64,000 nt of DNA from Gemmatimonadota bacterium (GCA_028287185.1 JAQBQD010000161.1:1-64000), one strand, 5' to 3'. Positions 1 through 8,943 are shown, counted from the first letter of the stretch. Made by a program: numbers and translations. The notes: generated from the letters alone by a model not told the origin.

Positions 1-2505
1 ATTTCGCGGAGCCGCGCCCGGTGCTCCGGCAGCGCCCGCCGCCGGCCGCGCACCCGCGGGCCCGCGGGCCGACCCGGTTGAATCCACCGCCCCGCGGACG
101 CCGTTCCCCGGACCGTTCGACCCACCCCGCGCGCCGCCGCCGGCCGCCTTCTGCGCCAGCCAGTAGTTGATCACGGCGCCACGCGGGGCGTTCGGCGCCT
201 CGAACAGCGTGGGCTCCACCGCGGACGGCGAGCGGCCGTAGAAGCTCACGGCCGGCAGCGGGCGGAACACCTCGAACGCGGACTGCTCCACCTGCGGCGT
301 GAGCTGCTCCAGGCCAGAGACGTCGTCGGCGATCAGGATGCCGCGGCCGTGCGTGGCCACCACCAGGTCGTGCGTGCGCGGCGCGAACTTCAGGTCCCAC
401 ACCGGCGCGTTCCCGAAGCCGTCGAAGCGCGTCCACCGCGCGCCGTCGTCGCGCGACCAGAACAGCCCGTTGTCCGTGCCCAGCACCAGCAGCCCGCGCT
501 GGTTCGGGTTCTCGCGCACCACGTGGGCCGGCATGTCCTGCGGCAGCCCGGCGTCCATGCGGGTCCACGTGCGCCCGTAGTCCGCCGTGCGCAGCACGTA
601 CGGATGCACGTCGCCCAGCCCGTGGCGGTCCAGCGTGACGAACGCGGTTCCGGCGTCGAAGGGCGACACCCCCACCTGGTACACGCGCCCCTCCGGCGGC
701 AGGCCGTGGGGCCGCACGTTGGTCCAGGTGCGCCCGCCGTCGCGCGTCACCTGTACGTTGCCGTCGTCCGTGCCCACCCAGATCACGTTCGCGTCCGTCG
801 GAGCCAGCGTCACGGACAGGATGGTGTTGTACGTCTCCGCGCCGCTGATGTCGTGGTAGATGGGCCCGCCGCTCACCCGCTGCTTCGACTTGTCGTCGTT
901 CGTCAGGTCCGGCGAGATGGGCGTCCAGCCCTGGCCGCCGTCGGTGGACTTGAAGACCACGTTGGCGCCCACGTACACCTCGTCCGCGTTCGTGGGCGAG
1001 ACGGCGATGGGCGTCGTCCAGTTGAAGCGGTAGCGCAGCTCCGCCGCCGGCGTGCTCTCCACCGTCAGCAGGTAGGGGCGGATGCTGCGCGACACGTTGG
1101 TCCTCAGGTCCAGCCGCTGCAGCGCGCCGTTCTGCGAGTCCAGGTACAGGATGCTGCTGTCGCTGGGCGCCGGCACCACGTACTGCCCGTCGCCGCCCGT
1201 CACCGACAGCCAGCGCGCCATGGGCACGCTGCCGCCGCCCGCGGTGGACGCCGGGCCGCACCACCCGTTGTTGTCCTGCAGCCCGCCGCAGGCGTTGTAC
1301 GGCGTCGCGTTGTCCAGCGCCACGCTGTAGAACTGCTCGATGGGCAGGTTGTTCAGAAAGCGCCAGCTCTTCCCGCCGTCCGCCGTCACGAAGGCGCCGC
1401 CGTCGTTGCCCTGGATCATCCGGCGCGGGTCGGCCGGGTCGATCCAGAGCGCGTGGTGGTCAGGGTGGATCTGCGGGTCCACCGGCTTCACCGTGCGCCC
1501 CGCGTCCGTGCTCTCCATCAGGTTGAACGAGGCGAAGTAGACGTGGCTCTCGTTCTCGGGCGACACGTTCACCTGGCTGAAGTACCAGGGCCGCACGCTG
1601 TACGCGCGGCTGGCGCTCACCCGCCGCCAGTGGTCGCCCGCGTCCGTGGACTCGTACAGCGACCCCTCGCGCGACTCCACCACCGCATAGAGGTGATTCG
1701 GATTCGACGGCGCGATGCCGATGCCGATGCGGCCCACGACGCCCTCCGGCAGCCCGCCGTGCAGCCGCGTCCAGGTGTCGCCGCCGTCGGTGGAGCGCCA
1801 GATCCCGCTGCCGGGGCCGCCGTCCACCATCTCCCACGGAAAGCGCCGCATCTGCCACGTCGCCGCGAAGGCCACGCGCGGGTTGCCGGGCTGGAACGCC
1901 ACGTCCACCCCGCCCGTGGTGTCGTTCACGAACAGCGCCTTCTTCCACGTGCGGCCGCCGTCGCGGGTGCTGAAGATTCCCCGCTCGGCATTGGGCACCC
2001 ACACCTTGCCCAGCGCCGCCACCAGCGCGTGGTCCGGGTCGCCCGGGTCCACGGCGATGCGGGGGATCTGCCCCGCCTCCGGCAGCCCCGCCGCGCGCCA
2101 GCTCCGGCCGCCGTCGGGCGAGACGAACACCCCGTGCCCGCCCGTGATGTCGTTGCGCGGGTTGCCCTCGCCCGTGCCCACCCACACCACGTTCGGGTTC
2201 CCCGGCGCGAGCGCGACGGCGCCGATGGAGGCCGTGGGCTGCTTCGCGAACACCTCTTCCCACGTGTTGCCGCCGTTCGTCGTCTTCCACACGCCGCCGG
2301 CCGCCGCGCCCACCCAGTAGGTGTTGGGGTCGCCCGGAACGCCCGCCACCGCGGCCACTCGCCCGCCCGCCACGCTGGGGCCCAGGCTGCGGAAGCGCAC
2401 GCCCCCGGTGGAGTCCGGCGGGCTGGGCGCAGGCGCCTGCGCACGCGCGGCCGAGGCCAGCGTCAGCAGCAGCGGAAGCACAGCCAGACGCAGCGGAGGG
2501 TTCAT
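1..2505 (-). CDS. VPS10/BNR-repeat beta-propeller exoprotein, C-terminus cut by window edge
   Basis: Secreted protein of the sortilin/VPS10-type or BNR glycosidase-like propeller family. Residues 1-22 form a signal peptide ending in ARAQA. About ten Asp-box motifs of the form S-x-D-x-G-x-x-W follow (for example STDGGDTW and SRDDGARW), alternating with GTGEGNPRN-like and VGTDDGN strands, which is typical of two stacked propellers. 835 codons are visible and the frame stays open to base 1, so the C-terminus lies outside the window. The ATG at 2505 is chosen because the signal peptide starts there and a promoter lies just upstream. Gemmatimonadota and Bacteroidota carry many such proteins of about 1,000 residues; the ligand or substrate is unknown. 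It is divergent from the gene at 2779. Confidence 0.9.
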   Translation of the reverse strand, partial: MNPPLRLAVLPLLLTLASAARAQAPAPSPPDSTGGVRFRSLGPSVAGGRVAAVAGVPGDPNTYWVGAAAGGVWKTTNGGNTWEEVFAKQPTASIGAVALAPGNPNVVWVGTGEGNPRNDITGGHGVFVSPDGGRSWRAAGLPEAGQIPRIAVDPGDPDHALVAALGKVWVPNAERGIFSTRDGGRTWKKALFVNDTTGGVDVAFQPGNPRVAFAATWQMRRFPWEMVDGGPGSGIWRSTDGGDTWTRLHGGLPEGVVGRIGIGIAPSNPNHLYAVVESREGSLYESTDAGDHWRRVSASRAYSVRPWYFSQVNVSPENESHVYFASFNLMESTDAGRTVKPVDPQIHPDHHALWIDPADPRRMIQGNDGGAFVTADGGKSWRFLNNLPIEQFYSVALDNATPYNACGGLQDNNGWCGPASTAGGGSVPMARWLSVTGGDGQYVVPAPSDSSILYLDSQNGALQRLDLRTNVSRSIRPYLLTVESTPAAELRYRFNWTTPIAVSPTNADEVYVGANVVFKSTDGGQGWTPISPDLTNDDKSKQRVSGGPIYHDISGAETYNTILSVTLAPTDANVIWVGTDDGNVQVTRDGGRTWTNVRPHGLPPEGRVYQVGVSPFDAGTAFVTLDRHGLGDVHPYVLRTADYGRTWTRMDAGLPQDMPAHVVRENPNQRGLLVLGTDNGLFWSRDDGARWTRFDGFGNAPVWDLKFAPRTHDLVVATHGRGILIADDVSGLEQLTPQVEQSAFEVFRPLPAVSFYGRSPSAVEPTLFEAPNAPRGAVINYWLAQKAAGGGARGGSNGPGNGVRGAVDSTGSARGPAGARPAAGAAGAPGAAPRN

Positions 2506-2550
2506 GCGTTCGCTCCGGGAAAGGACGTGTATTTTCATGGGTTCCCCCAC

Positions 2551-2579
2551 GATATACGCATCCACCCGCGGACGAGCAA
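2551..2579 (-). promoter_or_regulatory. Predicted sigma70-type promoter of the VPS10 gene
   Basis: Reading on the minus strand: -35 TTGCTC at 2574-2579, 17-nt spacer, -10 TATATC at 2551-2556. It lies about 45 bp upstream of the ATG at 2505, giving a short leader. Prediction from sequence only. Confidence 0.55.
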
Positions 2580-2778
2580 GCCTCCCGACGTCCCTGACGT
2601 CGCCTCGTCGTCGATCCACGGAAACGGCAACGGCTCACGACGGGCTTGGGCGCGTCCCCCGCAGGCGGGGGCCGGGCTGCGCGCGCAGTAAGCCACGATA
2701 CCGCCGTGCCTAACTGCGCTGGGCCCCCGGCGGCTCCACTCGTCCGCCACCCTCCTCCCGATCCGCCGCCGCCCGCCG

Positions 2779-3234
2779 GTGTCTGAACAGCCGCTCTACC
2801 TGCTGGTGATCGTGGGCGCCGCGCTCCTCACCGTCGTCTACGCGCGCGCCCAGCCGGTGCCGCGGCGGACGCTGCTGGTGGCGGACGCGCTGGGGCTGGC
2901 GCTGTTCACCGTGAGCGGCGCGCAGGTGCCCGAGGCGCTGGGCCTGTCGCCGGTGATCGTGGTGCTGATGGGCGCCATGACCGGCTCCGCCGGCGGCATC
3001 CTGCGCGACCTGCTGTGCGGCGAGATCCCCCTCATCCTGCGCCGCGACGTGTACGCCACCGCCAGTATCCTGGGCGGCACCGCCTACGTCTGCCTGCGCG
3101 CCGCGGGGATGGACGCGGACTTCGCGGGGCCGATCGCGATGATCGTGGTGGTCGCCGTTCGCCTGGCCGCCATCCTGCGCCGCCTGCACTTTCCCGCCAT
3201 CGTCCTGCGCCGCGACGACGGCACGGGGCCGTAG
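2779..3234 (+). CDS. Half-length TRIC/YicG-family (UPF0126) cation channel protein, N-terminal repeat missing
   Basis: Integral membrane protein matching the second half of TRIC-family cation channels such as E. coli YicG. The hallmark GxxGGILRDLLCGEIPLIL occurs near residue 75, and about five hydrophobic segments are visible. Family members have about 205 residues built from two three-helix repeats, each with a GG-LRD motif. Only 151 residues are present here, starting at a GTG, and an in-frame stop at 2689-2691 prevents useful extension. No first repeat could be found upstream in any frame. It could be a decayed remnant or a genuine half-size protein that would need a partner. The absence of frameshifts inside the remaining part argues for selection or recent truncation. 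Confidence 0.7.
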   Translation: MSEQPLYLLVIVGAALLTVVYARAQPVPRRTLLVADALGLALFTVSGAQVPEALGLSPVIVVLMGAMTGSAGGILRDLLCGEIPLILRRDVYATASILGGTAYVCLRAAGMDADFAGPIAMIVVVAVRLAAILRRLHFPAIVLRRDDGTGP

Positions 3235-3437
3235 CCGCACGCGATCAGGGGGAGCCGCGGCGACTTCCGGATCGCCGCCTCCGCATCGAAAGCACGCAGG
3301 GGCTCCCGGCGCATCGAGGACGCGGCTGAACGGCCGCCGACCTCCTCGTCGAAACGTCCGCCGCGTCCCCCGCGTAGGAGAGTTCGTCCGCCGTCGATCG
3401 CGCGGACGCATGACTCCTCTTTCGCGGAGCTCGACCG

Positions 3438-4034
3438 ATGGCCACCTGCAAGACGTGCGGGGCGAAGACCGGGTTCCGCGTTTCCACCTGCGACGACTGC
3501 CTCCGCGCCGAGCGCGCGCGCCTTCGCGAGCAGGCGCTGGCCCAGGCCGCGCGGAACCGTCCGTCGCACGCGCTGGAGGACGCGGCCGCCGCCCGGCGCC
3601 GGTCGCCGACCTTCGCGGCCGAGACGGACCGTGTCGTGGTGACGACGGCGCCCTCGCTGGCGGGGCACGTGGTCGAGGAGACGGTCGCCGTGGTGGGCGC
3701 CGAGCACGTCGCGGGGATGAGCATCTTCAGCGACGTCCTGCTCAACCTGGTGGACGGCTTCGGCGGCCGCAGCGAGACGACGCAGAAGATGCTGCGCTAC
3801 GCCCGCGAGGGCTGCCTGCGGGAGATCAAGGAGCAGGCGGCCGCGCTGGGCGCCAACGCCGTGATCGCCACGAGCCTCACCTACAACGTCATGGGCAGCA
3901 ACGACTCCGTTCTACTGATCGTCGCCACCGGCACCGCCGTCCGCGTCCGCCCGGAGATCGGCGGGGACCGCCCGGAGGACCGCGCGTCCGCCGATGCGGA
4001 TGCACCGGCGGCGCTCGTCGAGCCGGGCTCATAG
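3438..4034 (+). CDS. YbjQ-family (DUF74/UPF0145) protein with N-terminal zinc ribbon
   Basis: 198 residues. A small zinc ribbon occupies residues 4-20 (CKTCGAKT, then CDDC), followed by a basic linker and a YbjQ domain from about residue 65. Typical family motifs are VVTTAPSLAGHVVEE, a DVL-NL-DGFGGRS stretch, and GCLREIKEQAAALGANAVIATSLTYN. The family is often annotated as heavy-metal binding, but its biochemical role is unproven; it probably forms a pentameric ring. The four cysteines could bind zinc. The ATG at 3438 is favoured because the zinc ribbon starts immediately after it. It is a single-gene unit between the TRIC remnant and the oxidoreductase. Confidence 0.85.
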   Translation: MATCKTCGAKTGFRVSTCDDCLRAERARLREQALAQAARNRPSHALEDAAAARRRSPTFAAETDRVVVTTAPSLAGHVVEETVAVVGAEHVAGMSIFSDVLLNLVDGFGGRSETTQKMLRYAREGCLREIKEQAAALGANAVIATSLTYNVMGSNDSVLLIVATGTAVRVRPEIGGDRPEDRASADADAPAALVEPGS

Positions 4035-4199
4035 CTCGGTCCGCGTCCTCACCGCTGCACTACGGCGAGCCCGCGTCCAGCGGGCTTCTCTTCATCCATC
4101 ATCCGGTGTTCCATCGCCGGGCTGTCCATCTCCCCCGTCGGCCCCTATCGTATCGGCGGCTCCTCCCGCATCAGCTCCCCGCCACACGCGACGCATCCC

Positions 4200-5177
4200 A
4201 TGAAGGCGCTGGTGTTCGACCGCTTCGGCGGTCCGGCGGTGCTGGAGTACCGCGACGTGCCCGACCCCGTGCTGCGGCCGGGCGAGGCGCGGGTGCGCAC
4301 GGAGGCCATCGGGCTCAACTTCGCGGACGTGTACCGGCGGCGCGGCGACTATCACCTGGTGGGCGCGCCGCCCTTCATCGCGGGGTACGAGGGCGCGGGC
4401 GTGGTGGTGGAGGTGTGCCCGGCGGCGGGCGGCGGGCCGGCGCCCTTCCGCCCCGGCGACCGCGTGGGCTTTGCCGATGCGCCCTTCGCGAACGCCGAGC
4501 AGGTGGCGGTGCCGCTCGACCGGTTGATTCCCCTGCCGCCCGACGTGAGCGCGGAGACGGCGGCGGCGGTGCTGCTGCAGGGCCTCACGGCGCAGTACCT
4601 GGCGCGCGACAGCCACCGGCTCGCGCCGGGAGAGACGGCGCTGGTGCACGCGGCCGCGGGCGGCGTGGGCCTGCTGCTGGTGCAGATCGCAAAAGGCGTG
4701 GGCGCGCGCGTGCTGGGGCTCACCAGCACGGAGGAGAAGCGCAGCGCGTGCTTCGCCGCCGGCGCGGACGACGTGGCGCTCTACACCGCCGACTGGGTGA
4801 CGGCCGCGCACGCCTTCTCGGGCCAGCGCGGCGTGGACGTGGCGTACGACTCCGTGGGCCGCACGCTGGGCGACAGCCTGCGCGCGGTGCGTGTGGGCGG
4901 CCACGTGGTGTTCTACGGCATGGCCGGCGGCGATCCCGACCCGGTGGACCCGCGGCTGCTGATGGACGAGTCGAAGACCCTGTCCGGCGGCGACCTGTGG
5001 AACGTGCTCACCGGCCCCGAAGAGCGCATCCGCCGCGCCGCCGAGCTGTTCGAGTGGCTGCGCACCGGCCGCCTGCACGTCGAGGTCTCCGCCCGCTTCC
5101 CGCTCGCCGACGGCGCCGAGGCCCACGCCTTCCTCGAAAGCCGCCGCAGCATCGGCAAGGTGCTGCTGATCCCGTAG
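4200..5177 (+). CDS. NADPH:quinone oxidoreductase (zeta-crystallin-like MDR family)
   Basis: 325-residue zinc-independent medium-chain dehydrogenase/reductase. It has a GroES-like N-terminal half (LNFADVYRRRGDY, characteristic of quinone reductases) and a Rossmann half with the NADPH motif HAAAGGVGLLLVQIAK near residue 150. No structural zinc cysteine cluster is present, as expected for the QOR subfamily. Probable reaction: one-electron reduction of quinones or enone detoxification by NADPH in the cytoplasm. Length equals the family norm, and the ATG at 4200 aligns with the canonical MKA-LVFDRFGGP start. It stands alone and is followed by a non-coding repeat island. Confidence 0.92.
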   Translation: MKALVFDRFGGPAVLEYRDVPDPVLRPGEARVRTEAIGLNFADVYRRRGDYHLVGAPPFIAGYEGAGVVVEVCPAAGGGPAPFRPGDRVGFADAPFANAEQVAVPLDRLIPLPPDVSAETAAAVLLQGLTAQYLARDSHRLAPGETALVHAAAGGVGLLLVQIAKGVGARVLGLTSTEEKRSACFAAGADDVALYTADWVTAAHAFSGQRGVDVAYDSVGRTLGDSLRAVRVGGHVVFYGMAGGDPDPVDPRLLMDESKTLSGGDLWNVLTGPEERIRRAAELFEWLRTGRLHVEVSARFPLADGAEAHAFLESRRSIGKVLLIP

Positions 5178-5189
5178 CCGTGTCTACGG

Positions 5190-5325
5190 GGGGTGAATGC
5201 GCAGCGACGACCACGCGAAGCCTCCCTGCGGAGGCTGGCTCCAGGGCGGATCAAGGGTGCGCCGGAACGCATGTGGTGACCGTGCGGCGAGGGGCCGGGG
5301 TGGGTGTTGAGGACGTCCGCTGAAC
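5190..5325 (+). repeat. Dispersed repeat family B, copy 1 (left arm of an inverted pair)
   Basis: About 135 bp carrying GCGAAGCCTCCCTGCGGAGG, then GGCGGATCAAGGGTGCG, then GTCCGCTGAACG. The same order of blocks is found in reverse complement at 5562-5700, so the two copies form an imperfect long inverted repeat. Part of the family recurs near 58895. No reading frame is conserved between copies. Confidence 0.7.
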
Positions 5326-5561
5326 GCTCCACCCCCGGACCCGCGAGGAGCGAGCCCACGGAGGTGGGCGGATACGCGGTTGCAGCCCCGGGATTCATCC
5401 CGAGGCTCGGAGCGATGGCTCGCCGGTCGCGCCGGTCTTCGCAGGGGACGAGGTACGCGGACGCGGTCTCTGTCGCCCGATGAACCCAGGTCCGACGCCC
5501 GACGGCGCCCGGCGCGCCGTCGGTGGGAATGGCCGTGGGCGAACGCTTGCCTGCCATTGGC
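5326..5561. other. Non-coding spacer between the two inverted B repeats
   Basis: About 235 bp with no convincing gene. It holds a short CCCCGGGATTCATCCCGAGG-type hairpin near 5388, similar to hairpins at 44588 and 52695. The frames that are open here have no domain signature or ribosome-binding site. Confidence 0.5.
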
Positions 5562-5700
5562 TGAGGAATCCACGGACGTGCTCGGCCCTCGCCGCGCCGC
5601 AACCACGTGCGTGCCGTGCGTACCCTTGATCCGCGTCGGACCAGCTCTCCGCAGGGAGGCTCCGCGTCGTCGCTGCGGATCCGCGGATTCATCCGCCCAT
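5562..5700 (-). repeat. Dispersed repeat family B, copy 2 (right arm, inverted)
   Basis: The reverse complement of this stretch matches 5190-5325 block for block: the GCGGAGCCTCCCTGCGGAG, GCGGATCAAGGGTACGC and GCACGTCCG elements occur in the same order and spacing. The 5701-5864 stretch that follows shows nothing recognisable. Confidence 0.7.
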
Positions 5701-5864
5701 CCCCACCCCACTTCCAGGCCCCCGATCCCTGCCGACAGGTGTGCTGGTGACGGGTAAGCGCGGCCCGGGGAAGGAGATTGTCGGACGCGCTCCGGGGTCC
5801 GCTCTCGCCTGGAGAGGGACCCCGGATCGCTCGGTGTTTCGGTGATCTGATCCGCCGCGGGCGC

Positions 5865-6029
5865 CTACGGCATGGGCACGAGGGGCGCCGGGGGGATGAA
5901 CCCGGACGTGTCGCGGGGCGCGGCGATGAGGTTCGGTTCCGTCGGCGCGGTCTTTCCGCAGGCCGCCGCACCCACCAGCATCGTCGTGATGGCCGCCGCC
6001 GAGACGAGTCGCTTCCGGATCGAGGTCAT
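5865..6029 (-). CDS. Small lipoprotein, 54 residues, unknown function
   Basis: Predicted mini-lipoprotein. A basic start MTSIRKRL is followed by a hydrophobic stretch and the lipobox VGAAAC, with the lipidated Cys at residue 24. The mature part is only about 30 residues, rich in Pro, and ends in IPPAPLVPMP. The start is fixed by an unusually strong ribosome-binding site, AAGGAGGGTGTG directly before the ATG at 6029. The frame continues open upstream but that part lacks such a signal. No family is recognised. It is divergent from nothing nearby and sits alone between the repeat island and the aldehyde dehydrogenase gene. Confidence 0.7.
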   Translation of the reverse strand: MTSIRKRLVSAAAITTMLVGAAACGKTAPTEPNLIAAPRDTSGFIPPAPLVPMP

Positions 6030-6244
6030 CACACCCTCCTTGGTTCGATTCAGCGCGCCGCGCGAGCCGCGACCGCGGGTGATCGACCAACGCAAACACC
6101 GTACCTGCAATTACTTAGATCGCAAACAAGCACCGGTAGAGGTCCAGCGACAACGTGGATTCGAAGGCGGAGCCGCGACCTCCGGCAGGCGGGAGCGCGA
6201 AACGGATGCGGCGGAACAGGCCCCGGGGCGGGGCACGCGGCGGC

Positions 6245-7723
6245 CTACTCCATCCGCCGCACCATCGCCGCGGCCAGCTCGCGCATCCGCCGGGCGTACG
6301 GGGGATAGAACATCTCCACCAGCGGCCTGCCGCGCTGCCGCATGACGGCGCGCTGGTGCGAGAACGCGCGGAAGCCGAACTCGCCGTGGTAGCTGCCCAG
6401 GCCGCTTTCGCCCACGCCGCCGAAGGGCAGGTGCGGGTTGGCGTAGTGCAGCAGCACGTTGTCCACCACCGTCGCACCCGCCGTGGTGCCCCGCAGCACC
6501 CGCTCGCGGTTCTCCGCCCGCCCGCAGAACAGGTACATCGCCAGCGGCTTTCCCCCGCGCCGCACCGTCTCGATGACGTCGTCCAGCCGGCGGTACGCCA
6601 GCACGGGCAGGATGGGACCGAAGATCTCGTCGCGCATGGCCGGGCTGTCCTCCGCCACGCCGGAAAGCACCGTCGGCGAGATGTATCGCTCCGCCGCGTC
6701 GCTCGCGCCCCCCGTCTCCACCACCGCACCGGCCGCGAGGGACGCCTCCAGCAGCGCCGAGAGCCGGCGGTGCGCGCCCGCGTCCACGATGCGGCAGAAG
6801 TCCGGCGTGCGGCGGCGCTCCTCCTCGGTGGCGCCGTAGAACGCCGCGATGGTGGCCTTCAGCGCATCCAGGAAGGCGCGCTCCCGCGAGTGGTGGACGA
6901 GCACGTAGTCGGGGGCGATGCAAGTCTGGCCGGCGTTCACGAACTTGCCCCACGCCACCCGCCGCGCCGCCGCCGCCACGTCCGCTTCCTCGTCCACGAT
7001 CACCGGCGACTTGCCGCCCAGCTCCAGCGTGACGCTGGCCAGGTGCCGGGCCGCCGCCGCCATCACCTTGCGCCCCACGGCCGTGCTGCCGGTGAAGAAC
7101 ACGTGGTCGAACGGCAGCTCCAGCAGCGCGTCGGCAACCGGAATGCCGCCGCCCACCACCGCCACCTCGGCGGGGTCGAAGACGTCCGCCACCAGCCGCG
7201 CGACCACGGCGGACGTGTGCGGCACCTTCTCGGAGGGGCGCAGGACGGCGCAGTTGCCGGCGGCCACGGCGGCCACCAGCGGCGCCGCCATCAGGCCGAA
7301 CGGGTAGTTCCACGGAGCGAGGATCAGCACCACGCCCTTGGGCTCCGATCGCAGCTCGCTGAAGGTGCCCGTCAGCAGCACGGGCGTGGGCGCGCGCAAC
7401 GGCTTCATCCATCGCTTCAAATGGCGGATGGCGTGGTTCACCTCATCCAGCGCGGGGTGGATCTCCGTGACCTCCACCTCGGCCGGGTGCTTGCCGAAGT
7501 CCGCGCGCATGGCCTCCGCCAGCTCACCGCGCCGCGCGACGATCGCCGCCTTCAGCCGCTTCAGCTTGGCGATGCGCTGCGCCGCCGTCGTCTGCGCCAC
7601 GTTCCAGCGGTTGGCCCGCTGCAGCGCGAACACCTCGCCCGCGCGGCGGATGGCGGCCGCGTCCTCCGCCTCCTGCAGCGATTGGAGGTCCTCGGTGGAT
7701 GCCTGCCGGTTCCCGATGCTCAT
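6245..7723 (-). CDS. NAD(P)-dependent aldehyde dehydrogenase, class 3 / coniferyl-aldehyde type
   Basis: 492 residues, one aldehyde dehydrogenase domain. Visible signatures are LILAPWNYPF (residues 133-142), the cofactor-binding FFTGSTAVGRKV, the general base E234 in LELGGKSP, and the nucleophile C268 in NAGQTCIAPDY. The C-terminal HLPFGGVGESG motif is also present. Length and motif spacing match class 3 fatty or coniferyl aldehyde dehydrogenases, which oxidise aromatic or medium-chain aldehydes to acids. The neighbouring TetR gene lies upstream on the same strand, 275 bp away, and might control it; that link is inference. No membrane anchor is visible. Confidence 0.94.
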   Translation of the reverse strand: MSIGNRQASTEDLQSLQEAEDAAAIRRAGEVFALQRANRWNVAQTTAAQRIAKLKRLKAAIVARRGELAEAMRADFGKHPAEVEVTEIHPALDEVNHAIRHLKRWMKPLRAPTPVLLTGTFSELRSEPKGVVLILAPWNYPFGLMAAPLVAAVAAGNCAVLRPSEKVPHTSAVVARLVADVFDPAEVAVVGGGIPVADALLELPFDHVFFTGSTAVGRKVMAAAARHLASVTLELGGKSPVIVDEEADVAAAARRVAWGKFVNAGQTCIAPDYVLVHHSRERAFLDALKATIAAFYGATEEERRRTPDFCRIVDAGAHRRLSALLEASLAAGAVVETGGASDAAERYISPTVLSGVAEDSPAMRDEIFGPILPVLAYRRLDDVIETVRRGGKPLAMYLFCGRAENRERVLRGTTAGATVVDNVLLHYANPHLPFGGVGESGLGSYHGEFGFRAFSHQRAVMRQRGRPLVEMFYPPYARRMRELAAAMVRRME

Positions 7724-7998
7724 CTCAGTCCGCCCCCGGTTTCCATCGTCGGCCCGACCGTACGGGTTCGCCTCCGCCCATCATCCACGCGCATCCACCT
7801 CCATCCGCCGACACGGCCCGTCGCCGCTTTCCCACCCCCGCCGGCGAGCAACATCCTCCGACGCCTGCGATGATCCGCGACCCTTGACGGCACGGCCACA
7901 TACGCGTTCGATGGCTCGCCTGCGGCGTATGGTGCCCGCGCGGATGAACGCCTGCCGACCAGCGTTTTCGGCTGCTCGGCGGTTCGGACGTCGGCCGC

Positions 7999-8664
7999 TC
8001 AGCTCGCCTCGTCCTCCGCCTCCGCCTGCATCCCGCGGAGCATGATGCGAAGCAGCGTGCCCAGGTCGCGGCCGAAGTCCACGCGGGCGCCCTCCAGCGC
8101 GGGGTCCTGCATGATGCGGCGGATGGTGGCGCTGGGCTCGTGTAGCTGCCACAGGCCGATCACCATCGCGTGCAGCCACACCAGCAGGCGCGCGCCCTGG
8201 CCGGGGCGCAGGAACGGGAGCCGGCGCTCCAGCCGTTCGCCCGTGGCGTGCGCGCGCGCCATCACCCCGCGCTTGAACGCGAGCGCCGTCTCGAACGGCA
8301 CGTTGTGCTCCACCACGGTGCCGAGGATGGAGAGCAGGCGGGCGAGCGTGGTATGCCAGCGCGTGCTGCGCATCAGCACCGCGGCCGCGCGGCCGCCCGT
8401 CCACGCCCCACCGCCGTCCTCGTCCAGTCCGGCGTCGATCTCGTCGAACCAGGCGCCGAAGCGCGCGTCCACCAGCGCCAGGAAGACCTCCTCCTTGGTG
8501 CGGAAGTACAGGTAAAGCGTGCCCTTGCCGAGCCCGGCCGCCCGTGCCAGCGCGTCCATGGTGAACGCCGCGAACGACGGATCGGCCTCGTACGCCGCCA
8601 GCGCCGCGTCCAGGATGGCCCCCCGCCGCTCCCGCTTCTCCTCGCTGGACCGTGCTCGCTGCAT
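7999..8664 (-). CDS. TetR/AcrR-family transcriptional repressor
   Basis: 221 residues from the ATG at 8664. The N-terminal TetR helix-turn-helix (about residues 10-60) reads AILDAALAAYE, FTMDALARAAGLGKGTLYLYFRTKEEVF, a textbook TetR_N domain. The C-terminal ligand-binding half is variable and fits no specific subfamily by eye. A longer TTG-started form is possible but would begin only 2 bp from the operator, leaving no leader. The promoter carries two inverted repeats at 8702-8714 and 8724-8736, so autoregulation is likely. Candidate targets are itself, the downstream aldehyde dehydrogenase gene and the divergent small gene at 8944. Confidence 0.93.
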   Translation of the reverse strand: MQRARSSEEKRERRGAILDAALAAYEADPSFAAFTMDALARAAGLGKGTLYLYFRTKEEVFLALVDARFGAWFDEIDAGLDEDGGGAWTGGRAAAVLMRSTRWHTTLARLLSILGTVVEHNVPFETALAFKRGVMARAHATGERLERRLPFLRPGQGARLLVWLHAMVIGLWQLHEPSATIRRIMQDPALEGARVDFGRDLGTLLRIMLRGMQAEAEDEAS

Positions 8665-8701
8665 CCGCCCGCGCCTGCTTCGGTTTCCTCGACGATACAA
8701 G

Positions 8702-8744
8702 TGACTGCTGGTCAGATGATAGATGACCCTAGGTCAGATGTCAA
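8702..8744 (-). promoter_or_regulatory. Near-consensus promoter with two TGAC-N5-GTCA operators upstream of tetR-type gene
   Basis: Minus strand: -35 TTGACA at 8739-8744, 17-nt spacer, -10 TATCAT at 8716-8721. Inverted repeat TGACCCTAGGTCA at 8724-8736 lies inside the spacer. A second, TGACTGCTGGTCA at 8702-8714, lies over the expected start site. Their centres are 22 bp apart, two helical turns, which suits two repressor dimers on one face of the DNA. Confidence 0.75.
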
Positions 8745-8943
8745 TCATCTCAGGTTTTCCCCGGATTTAAGGGACCCGCGAACGACCCCCTTCTGTTCCC
8801 CGCGCGATTGCATTATCGTGCGGGGTGCGGAGGCCACGCGCTGCGGCGAGGCGGCGGTTGGGCCGGAGGCGTGGAGGTGGATGGATGCAGTACCGGAGCG
8901 CGCGCCCGCGCGCTCCGCCTGGTGCCGCACCGGATGGAAGGCC

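Noticed and set aside
349-2691. 780-codon open frame on the plus strand
   Set aside because: Antisense shadow of the VPS10 gene in GC-rich DNA. It has no domain, and its His/Arg/Val-rich composition is typical of reverse-frame artefacts.
6030-6070. tRNA-like TTCGATTC T-loop string
   Set aside because: No acceptor stem or anticodon arm can be folded around it; it overlaps the ribosome-binding region of the small lipoprotein gene.
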